Positions 29,893-38,833 of a stretch of DNA of 64,000 bases are shown here, in pieces. The notes below the pieces were generated by a model that saw nothing but the letters and a program-made list of their open reading frames with translations, was not told the DNA's origin and did no database searches. Position 1 is the first letter of the stretch, and every line of letters starts with the position of its first letter. Source of the stretch: Paenibacillus sp. DMB20 (GTDB lineage Bacteria > Bacillota > Bacilli > Paenibacillales > Paenibacillaceae); NCBI RefSeq assembly GCF_000987955.1, contig NZ_LAZU01000020.1, positions 1-64,000 on the forward strand, written 5' to 3'. Made by a program: the position numbers and the translations under genes.

Positions 29893-30393
29893 ATGTCTGA
29901 ATTGAATGGATTGATTCTGGAACAGCTTCATTGGTTTGTCGTCGGCATGGTTTTTATCATCCTGCTTTTGTGGATCATTGTGATGGTGCAGGGATTCAAA
30001 TTGCGTAAAATGAGACGTAAATATGATACGATGATGTCCGGCAGCGGGGTGGAAGATCTTGAAACACTGCTCCTCAATCTTAAAGTTGAAATGGATGCCA
30101 TTGGAGAAGAACAAGAAAATCATCGATCACAGCTTGAACGTATTGGTCAAACCCTGAAGGGGATCAAAACCAAGACGGGAATTGTGCGTTACAACGCTTT
30201 TGGTGAACGGGGCAATGACTTGAGCTTCTCGATCGCCCTAGTGAGCGAAAAAGGGGATGGGTTAGTTTTGACCGGGCTTTATAACCGGGAGAGCTCTTTC
30301 GTATACGCCAAGCCATTAACTAACCGTGAATCCCAGCATCCGCTATCTCCAGAGGAAAAGGAAGCTATACATCTTGCGCTGCAAGAAAATTAG
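29893..30393 (+). CDS. DUF4446 family membrane protein
   Basis: A 166-residue protein with one N-terminal membrane segment (about residues 13-35, WFVVGMVFIILLLWIIVMVQ), a coiled-coil-like stretch (about 45-90) and a C-terminal domain containing YNAFGERGNDLSFSIALV, the hallmark of DUF4446. Function unknown. It is found near parAB and cysteine desulfurase-like genes in Firmicutes. Its last 29 nt overlap the convergent yyaC gene. Confidence 0.85.
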   Translation: MSELNGLILEQLHWFVVGMVFIILLLWIIVMVQGFKLRKMRRKYDTMMSGSGVEDLETLLLNLKVEMDAIGEEQENHRSQLERIGQTLKGIKTKTGIVRYNAFGERGNDLSFSIALVSEKGDGLVLTGLYNRESSFVYAKPLTNRESQHPLSPEEKEAIHLALQEN

Positions 30394-30970
30394 AACGATG
30401 CCATTCTTTCATGGCACAGAAAAGACAGTTTGCGATGATGTCCGATAGTCTCATGACAAGACTGAGACGAGTGTTCTGCAATACGAAGTATTCCATAAAG
30501 CCGCCGACATTGACGATGCCCGTAACATGGATATCGCCGACCGGCGGCAGTTCTTTATGTACGCCGGCACCAGGGCGGAGAGGGCCCTCTGACACTTGTA
30601 TGGAGCCTACGCTGGAAGATTGGCCGAGACAGGCGTCTATACCGATGATATAAGGGTTGTCGTAGGTTTCATGAATGGACGTGAGCGTTTCTTTCAAGTT
30701 CATGGCGTGAACGGGCTCGTCCAAAGTGCCATAGAGATGGAACATGGAGCTGTTATATCGGGCCAGGGATGTACCTACCAGAGGACCCAGGCAGTCTCCG
30801 GTAGAACGGTCTGTGCCGATGCAGACAACGATAATCGGACGGCGTTGGACCCCCGCGGAGAGATGGTAGAGCAGACGATGTATAATAGCGGAATGGATTT
30901 CGGGATCGGTATGTGGTATTTTTAAGCTTGAAAACTCCTGAAGAGACGGGTTATTCGCTAAACGTTTCAT
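30365..30970 (-). CDS. yyaC: spore protease-like protein YyaC
   Basis: A 201-residue protein of the YyaC/DUF1256 family, related to the GPR spore protease fold: VCIGTDRSTGDCLGPLVG and the GIDACLGQSSSVG block are diagnostic. It is a forespore protein in Bacillus with unclear substrate. ATG 30970 has AAAGGAAG 5 nt upstream; the frame is open for 59 more codons but without family similarity. It points back towards oriC. Confidence 0.92.
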   Translation of the reverse strand: MKRLANNPSLQEFSSLKIPHTDPEIHSAIIHRLLYHLSAGVQRRPIIVVCIGTDRSTGDCLGPLVGTSLARYNSSMFHLYGTLDEPVHAMNLKETLTSIHETYDNPYIIGIDACLGQSSSVGSIQVSEGPLRPGAGVHKELPPVGDIHVTGIVNVGGFMEYFVLQNTRLSLVMRLSDIIANCLFCAMKEWHRSNFLAAQDV

Positions 30971-31289
30971 AGAATCTTCCTTTCGTCTGCGGATAGTAGT
31001 AACAGTATATGGATGAAAGAATGTTTTTATACTTGTTGAGACCTTTCGAAAAGATATCTTTTTGAAAATGGGGGGATCAGGAGATAAATAGGATAGCAAT
31101 GGGATTAACCCTATTTTTAGTGCGAACCGGGTTTGGCTACATCGCATAGTTTCCTAAGCTCTGATTAATGCGCCTATGGTTTATCACGCCTTCTTAGTAG
31201 TGAAAATCGATTTTTTGGAATAAGAAAGGTGATTCTATTCATAAACGATGGCAACCTATATGAAATAGAGATAGGGGAAGGAGGGGCAA
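30971..31289. other. gap between yyaC and the DUF3343 gene
   Basis: 319 nt of divergent intergenic sequence. It must hold the promoters of yyaC (sporulation type expected) and of the DUF3343-mscS pair. I could not identify either convincingly. Confidence 0.35.
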
Positions 31290-31559
31290 GTGGACGGGAT
31301 CATGCTGATCGCTTTTGATTCCACGCAGCAAGCGCTGCGGGCCGAAATGCTGCTGGATTACGCTGACATTGAAATAGATTTGTTTCCAACGCCAAAAGAG
31401 ATAACCGCCGGCTGCGCGTTATCCATTCAGTTTCCCGAATTGGCACTGCAAGAGGTTCAAAGGATCATTACGGAAGAAAGGGTGGAGATCAGAGGGGTTT
31501 TTGCCCGAAATCATCTGGGGAACTACATAAACATCTTAGAAAAGCAGGAGGGAGATTGA
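31290..31559 (+). CDS. DUF3343 domain protein
   Basis: An 89-residue small protein starting at GTG 31290 after GGAAGGAGG. The sequence (LIAFDSTQQALRAEMLL, PTPKEITAGCALSIQF) matches DUF3343, a putative Se/S carrier-like fold. The conserved cysteine in TAGCALS is present. It ends within the ribosome site of mscS and so is probably co-transcribed with it. Confidence 0.87.
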   Translation: MDGIMLIAFDSTQQALRAEMLLDYADIEIDLFPTPKEITAGCALSIQFPELALQEVQRIITEERVEIRGVFARNHLGNYINILEKQEGD

Positions 31560-31561
31560 TG

Positions 31562-32442
31562 ATGAACGTTTTTCTGGCTGAAGAAGAAACGAACATCGGC
31601 CAAGGTATAGAGGGGGCCGTCAATATGGGCGAGAAGTTTTGGAAGTGGGTAACGGATATGGATATGTGGATGTCCGTGCTTTTTGCTTCTATTAGAATAT
31701 TTGTCATATTTCTGCTGACGCGTATAGTAATCCGGGTTGTTTACCGAATGATCGACCGGTTTTTGGAAAGGCAGCAAAAAAGCCGGATCAGCGTGAATCC
31801 GCGCCGGTTTGTCACCGTTGGCGAACTGCTCAAAAATGTAACCTCCGTCGTATGTAATTTCGTTATGATTCTGATTATTCTGTCCGAGTTCAACTTTGAG
31901 CTGGGGCCGCTGCTGGCCGGTGCCGGCGTGCTCGGTCTGGCGATCGGTTTTGGCGCGCAAAGTTTGGTCAAGGATGTAATAACGGGCTTTTTTATTATCT
32001 TCGAGGATCAGTTTGCCGTAGGAGATGTTATTAAAAGCGGAGAGTTCAGAGGCACGGTAGAAGTGATAGGCCTACGGACAACGCGGATAAAAGGGCTCAA
32101 TGGGGAAACCTATATTATTCCGAACGGGTTGATAACGAGCGTTACAAACTACTCTTTGTCCAATTCACTTGCCGTGGTAGACTTGCCGGTTAAAAACGAA
32201 AAGCGCGTGGATGAAACGATATCGCTAATCCGGCGTGCGCTTCAGGGAATCGGGGAGCGTAGCTCCAATTGGCTCAAGATCCGGAAGTACTCGGTATCCA
32301 GTCTCTGACGACCTCCGAATACGTTGTCCGGATTGCGGCCGAATGCAATCCGAATTCTAGGGAAATCGTAGAGAGGGAGATTTTTAAGGAAATCAAACAT
32401 GCGTTGGAAGAAGAGGAACTTCGGCAATCCTCTCAAGGATAA
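31562..32442 (+). pseudogene. mechanosensitive channel MscS family, frameshifted as sequenced
   Basis: The frame encodes an MscS channel with transmembrane helices at about residues 38-60 and 85-130 (including the pore-lining AGAGVLGLAIGFGAQSLVKD) and the beta domain (EDQFAVGDVIKSGEFRGTVE). It is cut at 32308 after SNWLKIRKYS. The family C-terminus continues in another frame (PEVLGIQSLTTSEYVVRIAA...) to TAA at 32440-32442. Restoring one G near 32278 (AAGGATCC read as AAGATCC) gives about 295 residues. The channel releases solutes on hypo-osmotic shock. AGGAGGG lies 7 nt before ATG 31562. Confidence 0.9.
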
Positions 32443-32553
32443 TGGTAGAGAAAGATCATCGTTTTAGGATGAGGGAGAGAGCATACCTTAACTATATGAA
32501 GATTCGAAACTATAATTGGCTCATAAGTTTTGAGCGGGAAAGGGGCGAGGAAC

Positions 32554-32772
32554 ATGGAACGAAAGGTATTTCAACTGGGGGACATCGTTCAGATGAAAAA
32601 GCCTCATCCGTGTGGAAACAACGAAATGGAAATCATACGCATGGGGATGGATATACGGATCAAATGCACGAAATGTCAGCATAGCGTGCTTATCCCACGG
32701 GCCAAGTTCGAGAAAAACATGAAAAAAGTACTTCGGTCAGCGGCAGAAAATGAAGGAAATGCCGAGGAATAA
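32554..32772 (+). CDS. DUF951 protein
   Basis: A 72-residue protein starting MERKVFQLGDIVQMKKPHPCG with GCGAGG just upstream. The DUF951 hallmarks are KPHPCG, DIRIKCTKCQHSV and RAKFEK; the C-G and C-x-x-C cysteines suggest a zinc site. The family lies next to mscS/ychF near the origin in Bacillales; function unknown. A frame 24 nt upstream extends it but lacks support. Confidence 0.88.
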   Translation: MERKVFQLGDIVQMKKPHPCGNNEMEIIRMGMDIRIKCTKCQHSVLIPRAKFEKNMKKVLRSAAENEGNAEE

Positions 32773-32868
32773 CGATATGTGGTTGACTGCCATCATGCGA
32801 CGCCAAGCACGAGCGGGCGCTGGGAGCTTCGCTCGGTACAAAATAAAGTTATTTACCTGCTGAAAGTA

Positions 32869-32897
32869 TTGACCTAATCGCAAGAACATGTTATAAT
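32869..32897 (+). promoter_or_regulatory. tRNA-Ser promoter
   Basis: TTGACC, 17-nt spacer, TATAAT, 12 nt upstream of the tRNA 5' end: a strong housekeeping promoter. Confidence 0.85.
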
Positions 32898-32909
32898 CAA
32901 TCGTGCTGC

Positions 32910-33000
32910 GGAAAGGTACCCAAGAGGCCCAAGGGGGCTGACTCGAAATCAGCTAGGCGTCGCAAGGCGTGCGTGGGTTCGAATCCCACCCTTTCCGCCA
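32910..33000 (+). tRNA. tRNA-Ser (anticodon CGA)
   Basis: A 91-nt tRNA including CCA. Acceptor GGAAAGG pairs with CCTTTCC, the anticodon stem GCTGA/TCAGC encloses CTCGAAA (anticodon CGA, reads UCG), a long variable arm marks the serine class, and the T arm is GTGGG-TTCGAAT-CCCAC. CCA is genome-encoded. It has its own promoter and terminator. Confidence 0.95.
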
Positions 33001-33030
33001 CCTTCATCATTGAATAAAATAATCAGTGAA

Positions 33031-33060
33031 CCTCCTGTCCAATGGGCAGGAGGCTTTTGG
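33031..33060 (+). terminator. tRNA-Ser terminator
   Basis: A 10-bp stem CCTCCTGTCC / GGGCAGGAGG (one G-T pair) with a 3-nt loop, then CTTTTGG. The region 33061-33422 after it shows no gene; one more hairpin (AAGGACCC / GGGTCCTT, about 33159-33178) lacks a T-run. Confidence 0.8.
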
Positions 33061-33422
33061 TTTCTGATATCAGACGATGATAAACCGACAACGCTATCGG
33101 GTCTGGATCCACAAGTGTTAATGGAAGTTGAGATATAAAATACAGGGACGTGAAAGAAGGACCCTAATGGGTCCTTCCACTGGTTAGGCGGTGCGCTGTG
33201 AAATATGAATCTTTAACCAAACACGTTCGCAATACCTTGGTCAACAGCCTTTCACTTGTCCTAACGGTCAAGCTTCCTGCTAATTCCCTCCGCATGCTAC
33301 CTGTGCAGAGTCAGATCCTATGCGCAATTCAGCTGCGTTGTCCAACGGAACCACACCTCTCTCATTGCACCGCCTGATGATATTGTGTGCATTTATCAAA
33401 CCGTTATGCATGAAAAATAAAT

Positions 33423-33617
33423 TTATTTCGGCTGCACCCGTCTTTTGTTCATCCAGACACGATCGCTATTCGTGTTATCCGGAAACTTTTCGCCCCGTTT
33501 CAATTTAACTTGCTGGGGGTCCTCGATCCCCATAATGTGGTCGTTTAGACCCACTTCGATGTAAACGCCGTTATTGGGCGCTTTTTCACCGCCATGGAAT
33601 TCACTCCGCTCACCCAT
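33423..33617 (-). CDS. YjzC family protein
   Basis: A 64-residue protein starting MGERSEFHGGEKAPNNGVYIEVG and containing PQQVKLKRGEKFPDNTN and RVWMNKRR, which matches the small YjzC family of Bacillales. Function unknown. ATG 33617 follows AAAGGAGG by 7 nt. It points towards oriC. A parS-like 15-mer lies 52 nt upstream. Confidence 0.85.
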   Translation of the reverse strand: MGERSEFHGGEKAPNNGVYIEVGLNDHIMGIEDPQQVKLKRGEKFPDNTNSDRVWMNKRRVQPK

Positions 33618-33668
33618 CGTGAAACCTCCTTTTATAAATGTAATGAACTGCTTTCTTAGGTTGTACCT

Positions 33669-33683
33669 TGTTCCCGTGAAACA
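33669..33683. promoter_or_regulatory. parS-like site lacking one base
   Basis: TGTTCCCGTGAAACA equals the parS form TGTTCCACGTGAAACA with the central A missing, so the half-sites are one base closer than in a functional parS. It could be a degenerate site or a sequencing deletion. Confidence 0.45.
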
Positions 33684-33775
33684 TGGCAGGGAATGAGCGG
33701 AAGGAGGAAACATGGGTCTGGGGATGATAGGTGAATGAAACGGAAGGCTAAAGGATGAATGGCTTGAAAAGAAAC

Positions 33776-33804
33776 TTGCATCCGATCATCCGTTCTGATA
33801 TAGT
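33776..33804 (+). promoter_or_regulatory. rpsF operon promoter and leader
   Basis: TTGCAT, 17-nt spacer, TATAGT. The ~70-nt leader before rpsF contains a GCGAG/CTCGC hairpin (about 33813-33829) and a GGGGGCCGAAG stretch. Leaders here often bind S6:S18 for autoregulation, but I could not confirm that motif. Confidence 0.55.
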
Positions 33805-33879
33805 ATTATGGTGCGAGTTTACGCTCGCTCCTTGCTCCCAACTGGATTGGGGGCCGAAGTCCATAAGGAGGTGAAAGTT

Positions 33880-34164
33880 ATGCGCAAATATGAAGTGATG
33901 TACATTATTCGTCCTGACATTGAGCAAGAAGCTGTTCAAGCTGCAGTCGAAAAATTCCAAGGCATCATCTCCAACGGCGGAGAAATTACAAAACACGACG
34001 TAATGGGTAAACGCCGTCTTGCGTATGAGATCAAGAAATTCCGTGATGGCGTGTATGTTCTGGTAAACTTCAACGCAACACCTGAAGTTGTAACCGAGCT
34101 TGAGCGTATCATGAAAATTTCCGACGAAGTTATTCGTTATCTCATCACGAACGACGTAGCCTAA
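33880..34164 (+). CDS. rpsF: 30S ribosomal protein S6
   Basis: A 94-residue S6 starting MRKYEVMYIIRPDIEQE, with the conserved GKRRLAYEIKKFRDGVYV block. S6 binds 16S rRNA with S18 in the small-subunit platform. ATG 33880 has AAGGAGGTG 6 nt upstream; a longer open frame from 33808 is only the leader. It heads rpsF-ssb-rpsR. Confidence 0.97.
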   Translation: MRKYEVMYIIRPDIEQEAVQAAVEKFQGIISNGGEITKHDVMGKRRLAYEIKKFRDGVYVLVNFNATPEVVTELERIMKISDEVIRYLITNDVA

Positions 34165-34209
34165 GACCGAGGGATTTTGTAATGAATTCGTTCTAAGGAG
34201 GGGATTGGA

Positions 34210-34695
34210 TTGTTGAACCGTGTCATTTTGATCGGCCGGCTGACCCGTGATCCGGAGCTGCGTTATACGCCAGCAGGAGTAGCGGTTACACAGTTTACGC
34301 TTGCCGTTGATCGTCCGTTTACCGGACAAGGCGGGGAACGCGAAGCGGATTTTATTCCGGTCGTTACCTGGAGACAGCTTGCTGAAACGTGTGCCAACTA
34401 TCTGCGTAAAGGCCGTCTGACGGCTGTGGAAGGGCGCATTCAAGTGCGGAATTACGAAAATAACGAAGGTAAGCGTGTATACGTCACCGAAGTCATTGCC
34501 GATAATGTCCGTTTCTTGGAATCGAACCGTGATAACAGCGGAGGCGGCGGAAATCGTGAGGAATCACCGTTTAACGGGGGAAGCGGCACCAGCGGCGGAA
34601 ACCGTGGAAACAGCAATTACTCGCGCAACAATCAGGATCCTTTTTCCGATGAAGGAAAACCGATCGATATTTCGGATGATGATTTGCCATTTTAA
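34210..34695 (+). CDS. ssb: single-stranded DNA-binding protein
   Basis: A 161-residue SSB. The OB fold spans residues 1-105 ([20 protein letters not shown]..., [19 protein letters not shown]), a Gly/Asn/Ser-rich linker follows, and the acidic tail DISDDDLPF is the protein-interaction tip that recruits repair and replication partners. The start is TTG 34210 (or the next TTG) after AGGAGGGG. Placement between rpsF and rpsR is conserved. Confidence 0.97.
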   Translation: MLNRVILIGRLTRDPELRYTPAGVAVTQFTLAVDRPFTGQGGEREADFIPVVTWRQLAETCANYLRKGRLTAVEGRIQVRNYENNEGKRVYVTEVIADNVRFLESNRDNSGGGGNREESPFNGGSGTSGGNRGNSNYSRNNQDPFSDEGKPIDISDDDLPF

Positions 34696-34715
34696 TAAGG
34701 AAGGACTGACAAAGC

Positions 34716-34988
34716 ATGGCTTTTAAGCAAAGAGAAGGCGGAGACAACGACAAAAGACCGGCACGCCGCGGCGGCCGCAACAAGCGTCGTAAAGTGTGTT
34801 TCTTCACTGTGAATAAAATTACTCACATTGACTATAAAGATACAGACTTGCTCAAAAAGTTCATCAGCGAACGCGGCAAAATTTTGCCACGTCGCGTGAC
34901 TGGAACAAGCGCAAAATATCAGCGTGCTCTGACGATTGCGATCAAACGCTCCCGTCAAATCGCATTGCTTCCATACACTACAGAGTAA
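34716..34988 (+). CDS. rpsR: 30S ribosomal protein S18
   Basis: A 90-residue S18 with the conserved core [20 protein letters not shown] and [20 protein letters not shown], and a basic N-terminal extension. CFFTVNK retains the single family cysteine. It pairs with S6 in the ribosome. A terminator follows directly. Confidence 0.97.
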   Translation: MAFKQREGGDNDKRPARRGGRNKRRKVCFFTVNKITHIDYKDTDLLKKFISERGKILPRRVTGTSAKYQRALTIAIKRSRQIALLPYTTE

Positions 34989-35012
34989 GGTTCTCTGTGA
35001 AGGAAAGCGGCT

Positions 35013-35039
35013 CAGCCAATTGGTTGGGCTGTTTTTTTT
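35013..35039 (+). terminator. rpsF-ssb-rpsR terminator
   Basis: Stem CAGCC / GGCTG extended by imperfect pairs, followed by T8. Confidence 0.75.
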
Positions 35040-35040
35040 G

Positions 35041-35607
35041 GAGAGTAATGCACATTGGTGTCTGCTTTCTGTTCAATCCAAGAAGGTGGATCGGTCCCAT
35101 GCGTTTAATTAAGATAGTTGTTGTCCTTTCTGAAAGGACAAGCGTACATATAAAGTAACTTATAGATCATTTCTATCATAGGTTAATAATATTTTAATCG
35201 AGTCGTTTTGTTCTTCTCCAGTGGACATCGTCTTTCTTCCGAATACATAAATTAAAATTAAACTAATAATTAAATGATCATGAACCAAATAAGGCGGAAT
35301 AATCCGCCCGCTCTTTTGTGTAATATTCAAACCTTTTAAAATAAAGACAATTCGAGTTTCTTCTATATAAATAGTGCACAAACTGAACATTCAAATATCA
35401 ACCGCATCCACACCGGCTTCAAAGATAAATTCATACCCTAATTGTCTTCTTCCATAGGACATATATATAGAAGAAAAGCAATGATGATTAGGTTGACGCA
35501 GAATAGTCACTCTAGGAACATAAACATTTGTCTATTCACAGTGGACACGAAAACCATGCATATTATTCCTCTTTTATCCAAACGATAAGGAAAAGGAGGA
35601 GTGGGAC
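35041..35607. other. AT-rich gap between rpsR and the SRAP gene
   Basis: About 570 nt, clearly AT-richer than the flanking genes. The only ORF over 70 codons (35160-35390, minus) lacks a ribosome site and recognisable content. I see no RNA gene or repeat here. Confidence 0.45.
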
Positions 35608-36282
35608 ATGTGCAGACGGTTTTCGATGTCGGCGGACCTTGAAGAAGTGAGCAAGCATTTTGGAATCAACCGGGTGATGTATTACTACAAGAACCGGTAT
35701 AACATCAGTCCGACTCAAACGATGCCCGTAATTATTCGGGATCAGGGAGAACGCGTATTGGATGAATTTCGTTGGGGGCTTGTCCCGTATTGGGGAAAAG
35801 ATGCGGTAAATGCCGATTTGCATGCGGTTCATCAAAACCCGACATATCGAAAGACATTGGACACAAGACGCTGCGTCATTCCGTGCAATGGCTTATATTA
35901 CTGGAGAACGGTCGGAAAGAAGAGTTATGCCGTACGCGTGGTTTTGCCGAATAACGAATTGTTTGGCGTGGCGGGTCTATATGAGACCTGGCGGAATGCA
36001 AAGGGCGAGGATACCAGAACCTGTACCATGTTGATGTCTCGAGCGAACGAGTCGATTCGAGAATTTGAGGACCGGATGCCGGCTATTTTATCCACGGAAG
36101 ATATGGAGGCATGGCTTCATCCGGAAACGGAAAACGTGTATCAGATGGAAAGGCTGCTCAAAACATATCATGGACCCATGAGAATTTACCCGGTAACTCC
36201 TCTCGTAGCTAACGACAACCATGATGATCGACAGTGCATTGAGGAGATGGACATAAAAACGGCTTGGGTAAAAAGTGTTTAG
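35608..36282 (+). CDS. SRAP (YedK/HMCES-like) protein with altered active site
   Basis: A 224-residue SOS-response-associated peptidase family protein. Family members crosslink to abasic sites in single-stranded DNA through Cys2. Here Cys2 is present (MCRRF) and the asparagine of the INAR motif is kept (VNAD, Asn68). The glutamate of the usual G-x-x-E-W block is tyrosine (GLYYW, Tyr98), and the histidine of HDRMP is glutamate (EDRMP, Glu154). WGLVPYW, RRCVIPCNG, FGVAGLYETW and DRMPAIL confirm the fold. ATG follows AAAAGGAGGAG. Either a divergent paralog with changed chemistry or a DNA binder. Confidence 0.88.
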   Translation: MCRRFSMSADLEEVSKHFGINRVMYYYKNRYNISPTQTMPVIIRDQGERVLDEFRWGLVPYWGKDAVNADLHAVHQNPTYRKTLDTRRCVIPCNGLYYWRTVGKKSYAVRVVLPNNELFGVAGLYETWRNAKGEDTRTCTMLMSRANESIREFEDRMPAILSTEDMEAWLHPETENVYQMERLLKTYHGPMRIYPVTPLVANDNHDDRQCIEEMDIKTAWVKSV

Positions 36283-36393
36283 TGATGTATCCTTAAGGAA
36301 TGCATGAGAAAAACCAAAAGCCTGTTGTTCCGTATGTCTTGATTGAGCTTTCGTAAGCGATCTATAACTTCAAGTGAGAATATAAGACCTTAA

Positions 36394-36424
36394 AAACAGC
36401 CCGATATGTATTGTCGGGTTGTTT
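36394..36424 (+). terminator. terminator after the SRAP gene
   Basis: Stem AACAGCCCGA / TCGGGTTGTT (one G-T pair) with a short loop and TTTG after it. The following stretch to 37003 is very AT-rich and holds only the opp promoter. Confidence 0.65.
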
Positions 36425-36777
36425 GTCGTCTAAGAAATGTAAAATCAGTATTAAATATGACACGTAAATACCAGATTGAAGACGGGATAGGGACGTTTGG
36501 GTTAGGCTTTATGCCCTTAACATGACCCAGATTTAAAATGCATCACCCGAATCGACAAAATTCATCAGCATTAGAGATTTACGCGTCACATAATATGACA
36601 TCAAAATCAAAAAAAATAGAGATAGTTTGAAATAAAATGAAAATATTATAAACAAAACAAGTAAATTTCCATATTTTCTGAAAATTTATTTTATTTAAAT
36701 TCGAAATACAAACCCTTTTTATAAACCAAATCGCGCGGCAGAAAACATTTTTTTTTAGAAAAAATTCGAAAAAGTAA

Positions 36778-36806
36778 TTGACGTCACCTATTTTTACACG
36801 TATCAT
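36778..36806 (+). promoter_or_regulatory. opp operon promoter
   Basis: TTGACG, 17-nt spacer, TATCAT, about 190 nt upstream of oppA in a strongly AT-rich region. A second candidate (TTGACC, N17, TATTTC) lies at about 36858. Confidence 0.55.
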
Positions 36807-37003
36807 AACATTAATTTTACAGAGAAGAAAATATTGTTAGAGACTTTGGAACTAATTGACCATTGGTATATTTTCTGGTATTTCGACATGCTCACATTAT
36901 ATGGCTGACATTCTGTACTCATAACTTTCTGTAATTATTTAAGGGTGATTTCCAAATTGCCCTGATAATTTATAAGCAACATATTTTTAGAAGGAGGATT
37001 AGC

Positions 37004-38767
37004 ATGAAAAAGAGAATGTCGCTATTGCTGGTTATCATGTTGCTAGCCATCTCTGTGTTGGCAGCATGCTCCGGCAGCAAGACTGAAGAGCCGAAACAGG
37101 GGGAAAAAGTTGCACAAGAAACGCCTAAAACCGAAGAGGGGCAAAAAGAAGAAAGCCCTCCGGCAGAAGGTGGAGATGACAGCGAGGGTTATTTTAAAGC
37201 TGAAGATCCTTCAGCCAACCCAGAAACAGCTCTCAATCGCAAAGATACGTTGATTATTGGTATGACCTCTCCTAAAGGGGTATTCAGTCCATTCTTCTGG
37301 CAAACTGCCTATGACAAGTTTGTTGTTCAAACGATTTTTGATACTTTCCTGGAAGTTACCAATGACGGTACGTATACCGAAAGACTTGCCGAGAGTGTTG
37401 ATGTTTCCGAGGATGGCTTGAAATATACATTCAAATTGAAGCCTGGCGTAAAATACAGCGATGGTTCGCCTGTAACTGTAAAAGATTATGTATTTGCAAT
37501 GAAGGTTCTGCACGATCCAAGCTATGACGGTGAAACCGACATGCTTTCCTATAAGATTAAAGGCGGCGAAGAATATAAAAATGGTAAGGCAGATGAAATC
37601 TCAGGGATTAAAGTCATTGATGATAACACGGTTGAGATTACGGTAACTGAGGCCACTGCACTTACGCGTGACGTCTTGGGAGATGTCGCTTTTGTTCCTG
37701 AGCATTACTACGGCAAAAACTTCAAGAAGGGCAATATGGATTCCCTGAAAGCCCTTAATGACAAACCACTTGGTAGCGGACCCTACATCTTGAAAAAGTT
37801 CTCTCCGGGACAAGAAGTTGTATTCGAAGCAAACCCGAACTATTTCAAAGGCGCTCCGAAAATCAAAAACCTGGTTTACAAATCCACTACCGCTGAAACC
37901 AGGCTTTCGATGCTGCAATCCGGTGAAGTTGATGTAGACATGATTACAGTTAGTGATGATAGCGTGGAAGAAGTTAAGGCCATGGGTTTCCTTGACTTGA
38001 ACCTCTTTAAAACAAATGGATATGGTTATATTGCATTTAACCACAACCTTGACAAGTTTAAAGATCAGAAAGTGCGTCAAGCGTTGATGTATGGTTTGAA
38101 CCGAGCAGATATCGTTGAAGGTATCTTCGGTAAATATGCTAACCCGATCAATCTTCCTCAGTCGGACGTATCATGGTCTTATACGGATGAGAATATCGAT
38201 CCATACGAGTTTGACCCTGAAAAAGCGAAGCAGCTTCTTGACGAAGCTGGCTGGAAAGCTGGCGCTGACGGCATCCGTGAAAAAGACGGAAAGAAATTTA
38301 CGATTGATTTCTCTGCCACAGCAGACAGTGAAGTAATAGAGGCACTTCTTCCGATTATGACTCAAAACTATCAAGACTTGGGCATTGAAATCAAAGCGGA
38401 GACGCTAGACTTCAACGCCATTATGGATAAGAAAGATAAAGGCGAGTTTGACATGTTCTTCGCAGCCTGGGGCTTGACTCCAGACCCGGATAATACGGTG
38501 TATATTACTGGCGGATCTCAGAATGATATTGGCTACTCAAACAAAAAGGTCGACGAGCTCATGAAAAAAGGTAAGCACACCCTCGATCTTGAAGAGCGTA
38601 AAAAGATTTATAAAGAAATGTACCAGGAATTGAACAAGGACCTTCCCAACCTGTTCATTTACCAAAGACGGGATGGCTGGGTAATCAACAGCCGCGTTAC
38701 AGGTCTGGACATTACCGCTTTCAAAGATTTCACATACAGTGTGCATCAAGCAGAACTTCAACAATAA
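37004..38767 (+). CDS. oppA: oligopeptide ABC transporter substrate-binding lipoprotein
   Basis: A 587-residue extracellular lipoprotein: signal peptide with lipobox LAAC (Cys22), an acidic Lys/Glu-rich linker to about residue 65, then the SBP_bac_5 fold (GLKYTFKLKPGVKYSDGSPVTVKDYVFAM is the family signature). It captures peptides and passes them to OppBC. AGGAGG precedes the ATG. It is the first gene of oppABCDF and is followed by a strong hairpin rather than a terminator. Confidence 0.93.
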   Translation: MKKRMSLLLVIMLLAISVLAACSGSKTEEPKQGEKVAQETPKTEEGQKEESPPAEGGDDSEGYFKAEDPSANPETALNRKDTLIIGMTSPKGVFSPFFWQTAYDKFVVQTIFDTFLEVTNDGTYTERLAESVDVSEDGLKYTFKLKPGVKYSDGSPVTVKDYVFAMKVLHDPSYDGETDMLSYKIKGGEEYKNGKADEISGIKVIDDNTVEITVTEATALTRDVLGDVAFVPEHYYGKNFKKGNMDSLKALNDKPLGSGPYILKKFSPGQEVVFEANPNYFKGAPKIKNLVYKSTTAETRLSMLQSGEVDVDMITVSDDSVEEVKAMGFLDLNLFKTNGYGYIAFNHNLDKFKDQKVRQALMYGLNRADIVEGIFGKYANPINLPQSDVSWSYTDENIDPYEFDPEKAKQLLDEAGWKAGADGIREKDGKKFTIDFSATADSEVIEALLPIMTQNYQDLGIEIKAETLDFNAIMDKKDKGEFDMFFAAWGLTPDPDNTVYITGGSQNDIGYSNKKVDELMKKGKHTLDLEERKKIYKEMYQELNKDLPNLFIYQRRDGWVINSRVTGLDITAFKDFTYSVHQAELQQ

Positions 38768-38777
38768 CATCAGGAAA

Positions 38778-38809
38778 GATATGCTCAGCTCACTCGAGCT
38801 GGGCATATC
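38778..38809 (+). other. intercistronic hairpin between oppA and oppB
   Basis: A 14-bp stem (GATATGCTCAGCTC / GAGCTGGGCATATC) with a 4-nt loop and no T-run. Such stems after binding-protein genes usually protect the upstream mRNA from 3' decay, giving more OppA than permease. Confidence 0.7.
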
Positions 38810-38833
38810 CACTTATATGCCGGGAGGAATAAT

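Noticed and set aside
35160..35390. 76-codon minus-strand ORF in the AT-rich gap after rpsR
   Set aside because: Open frame in AT-rich DNA with no ribosome site or recognised family; cannot be supported.
36841..36880. Second opp promoter (TTGACC, N17, TATTTC)
   Set aside because: The -10 is poor compared with the TTGACG/TATCAT pair upstream; noted only as an alternative.
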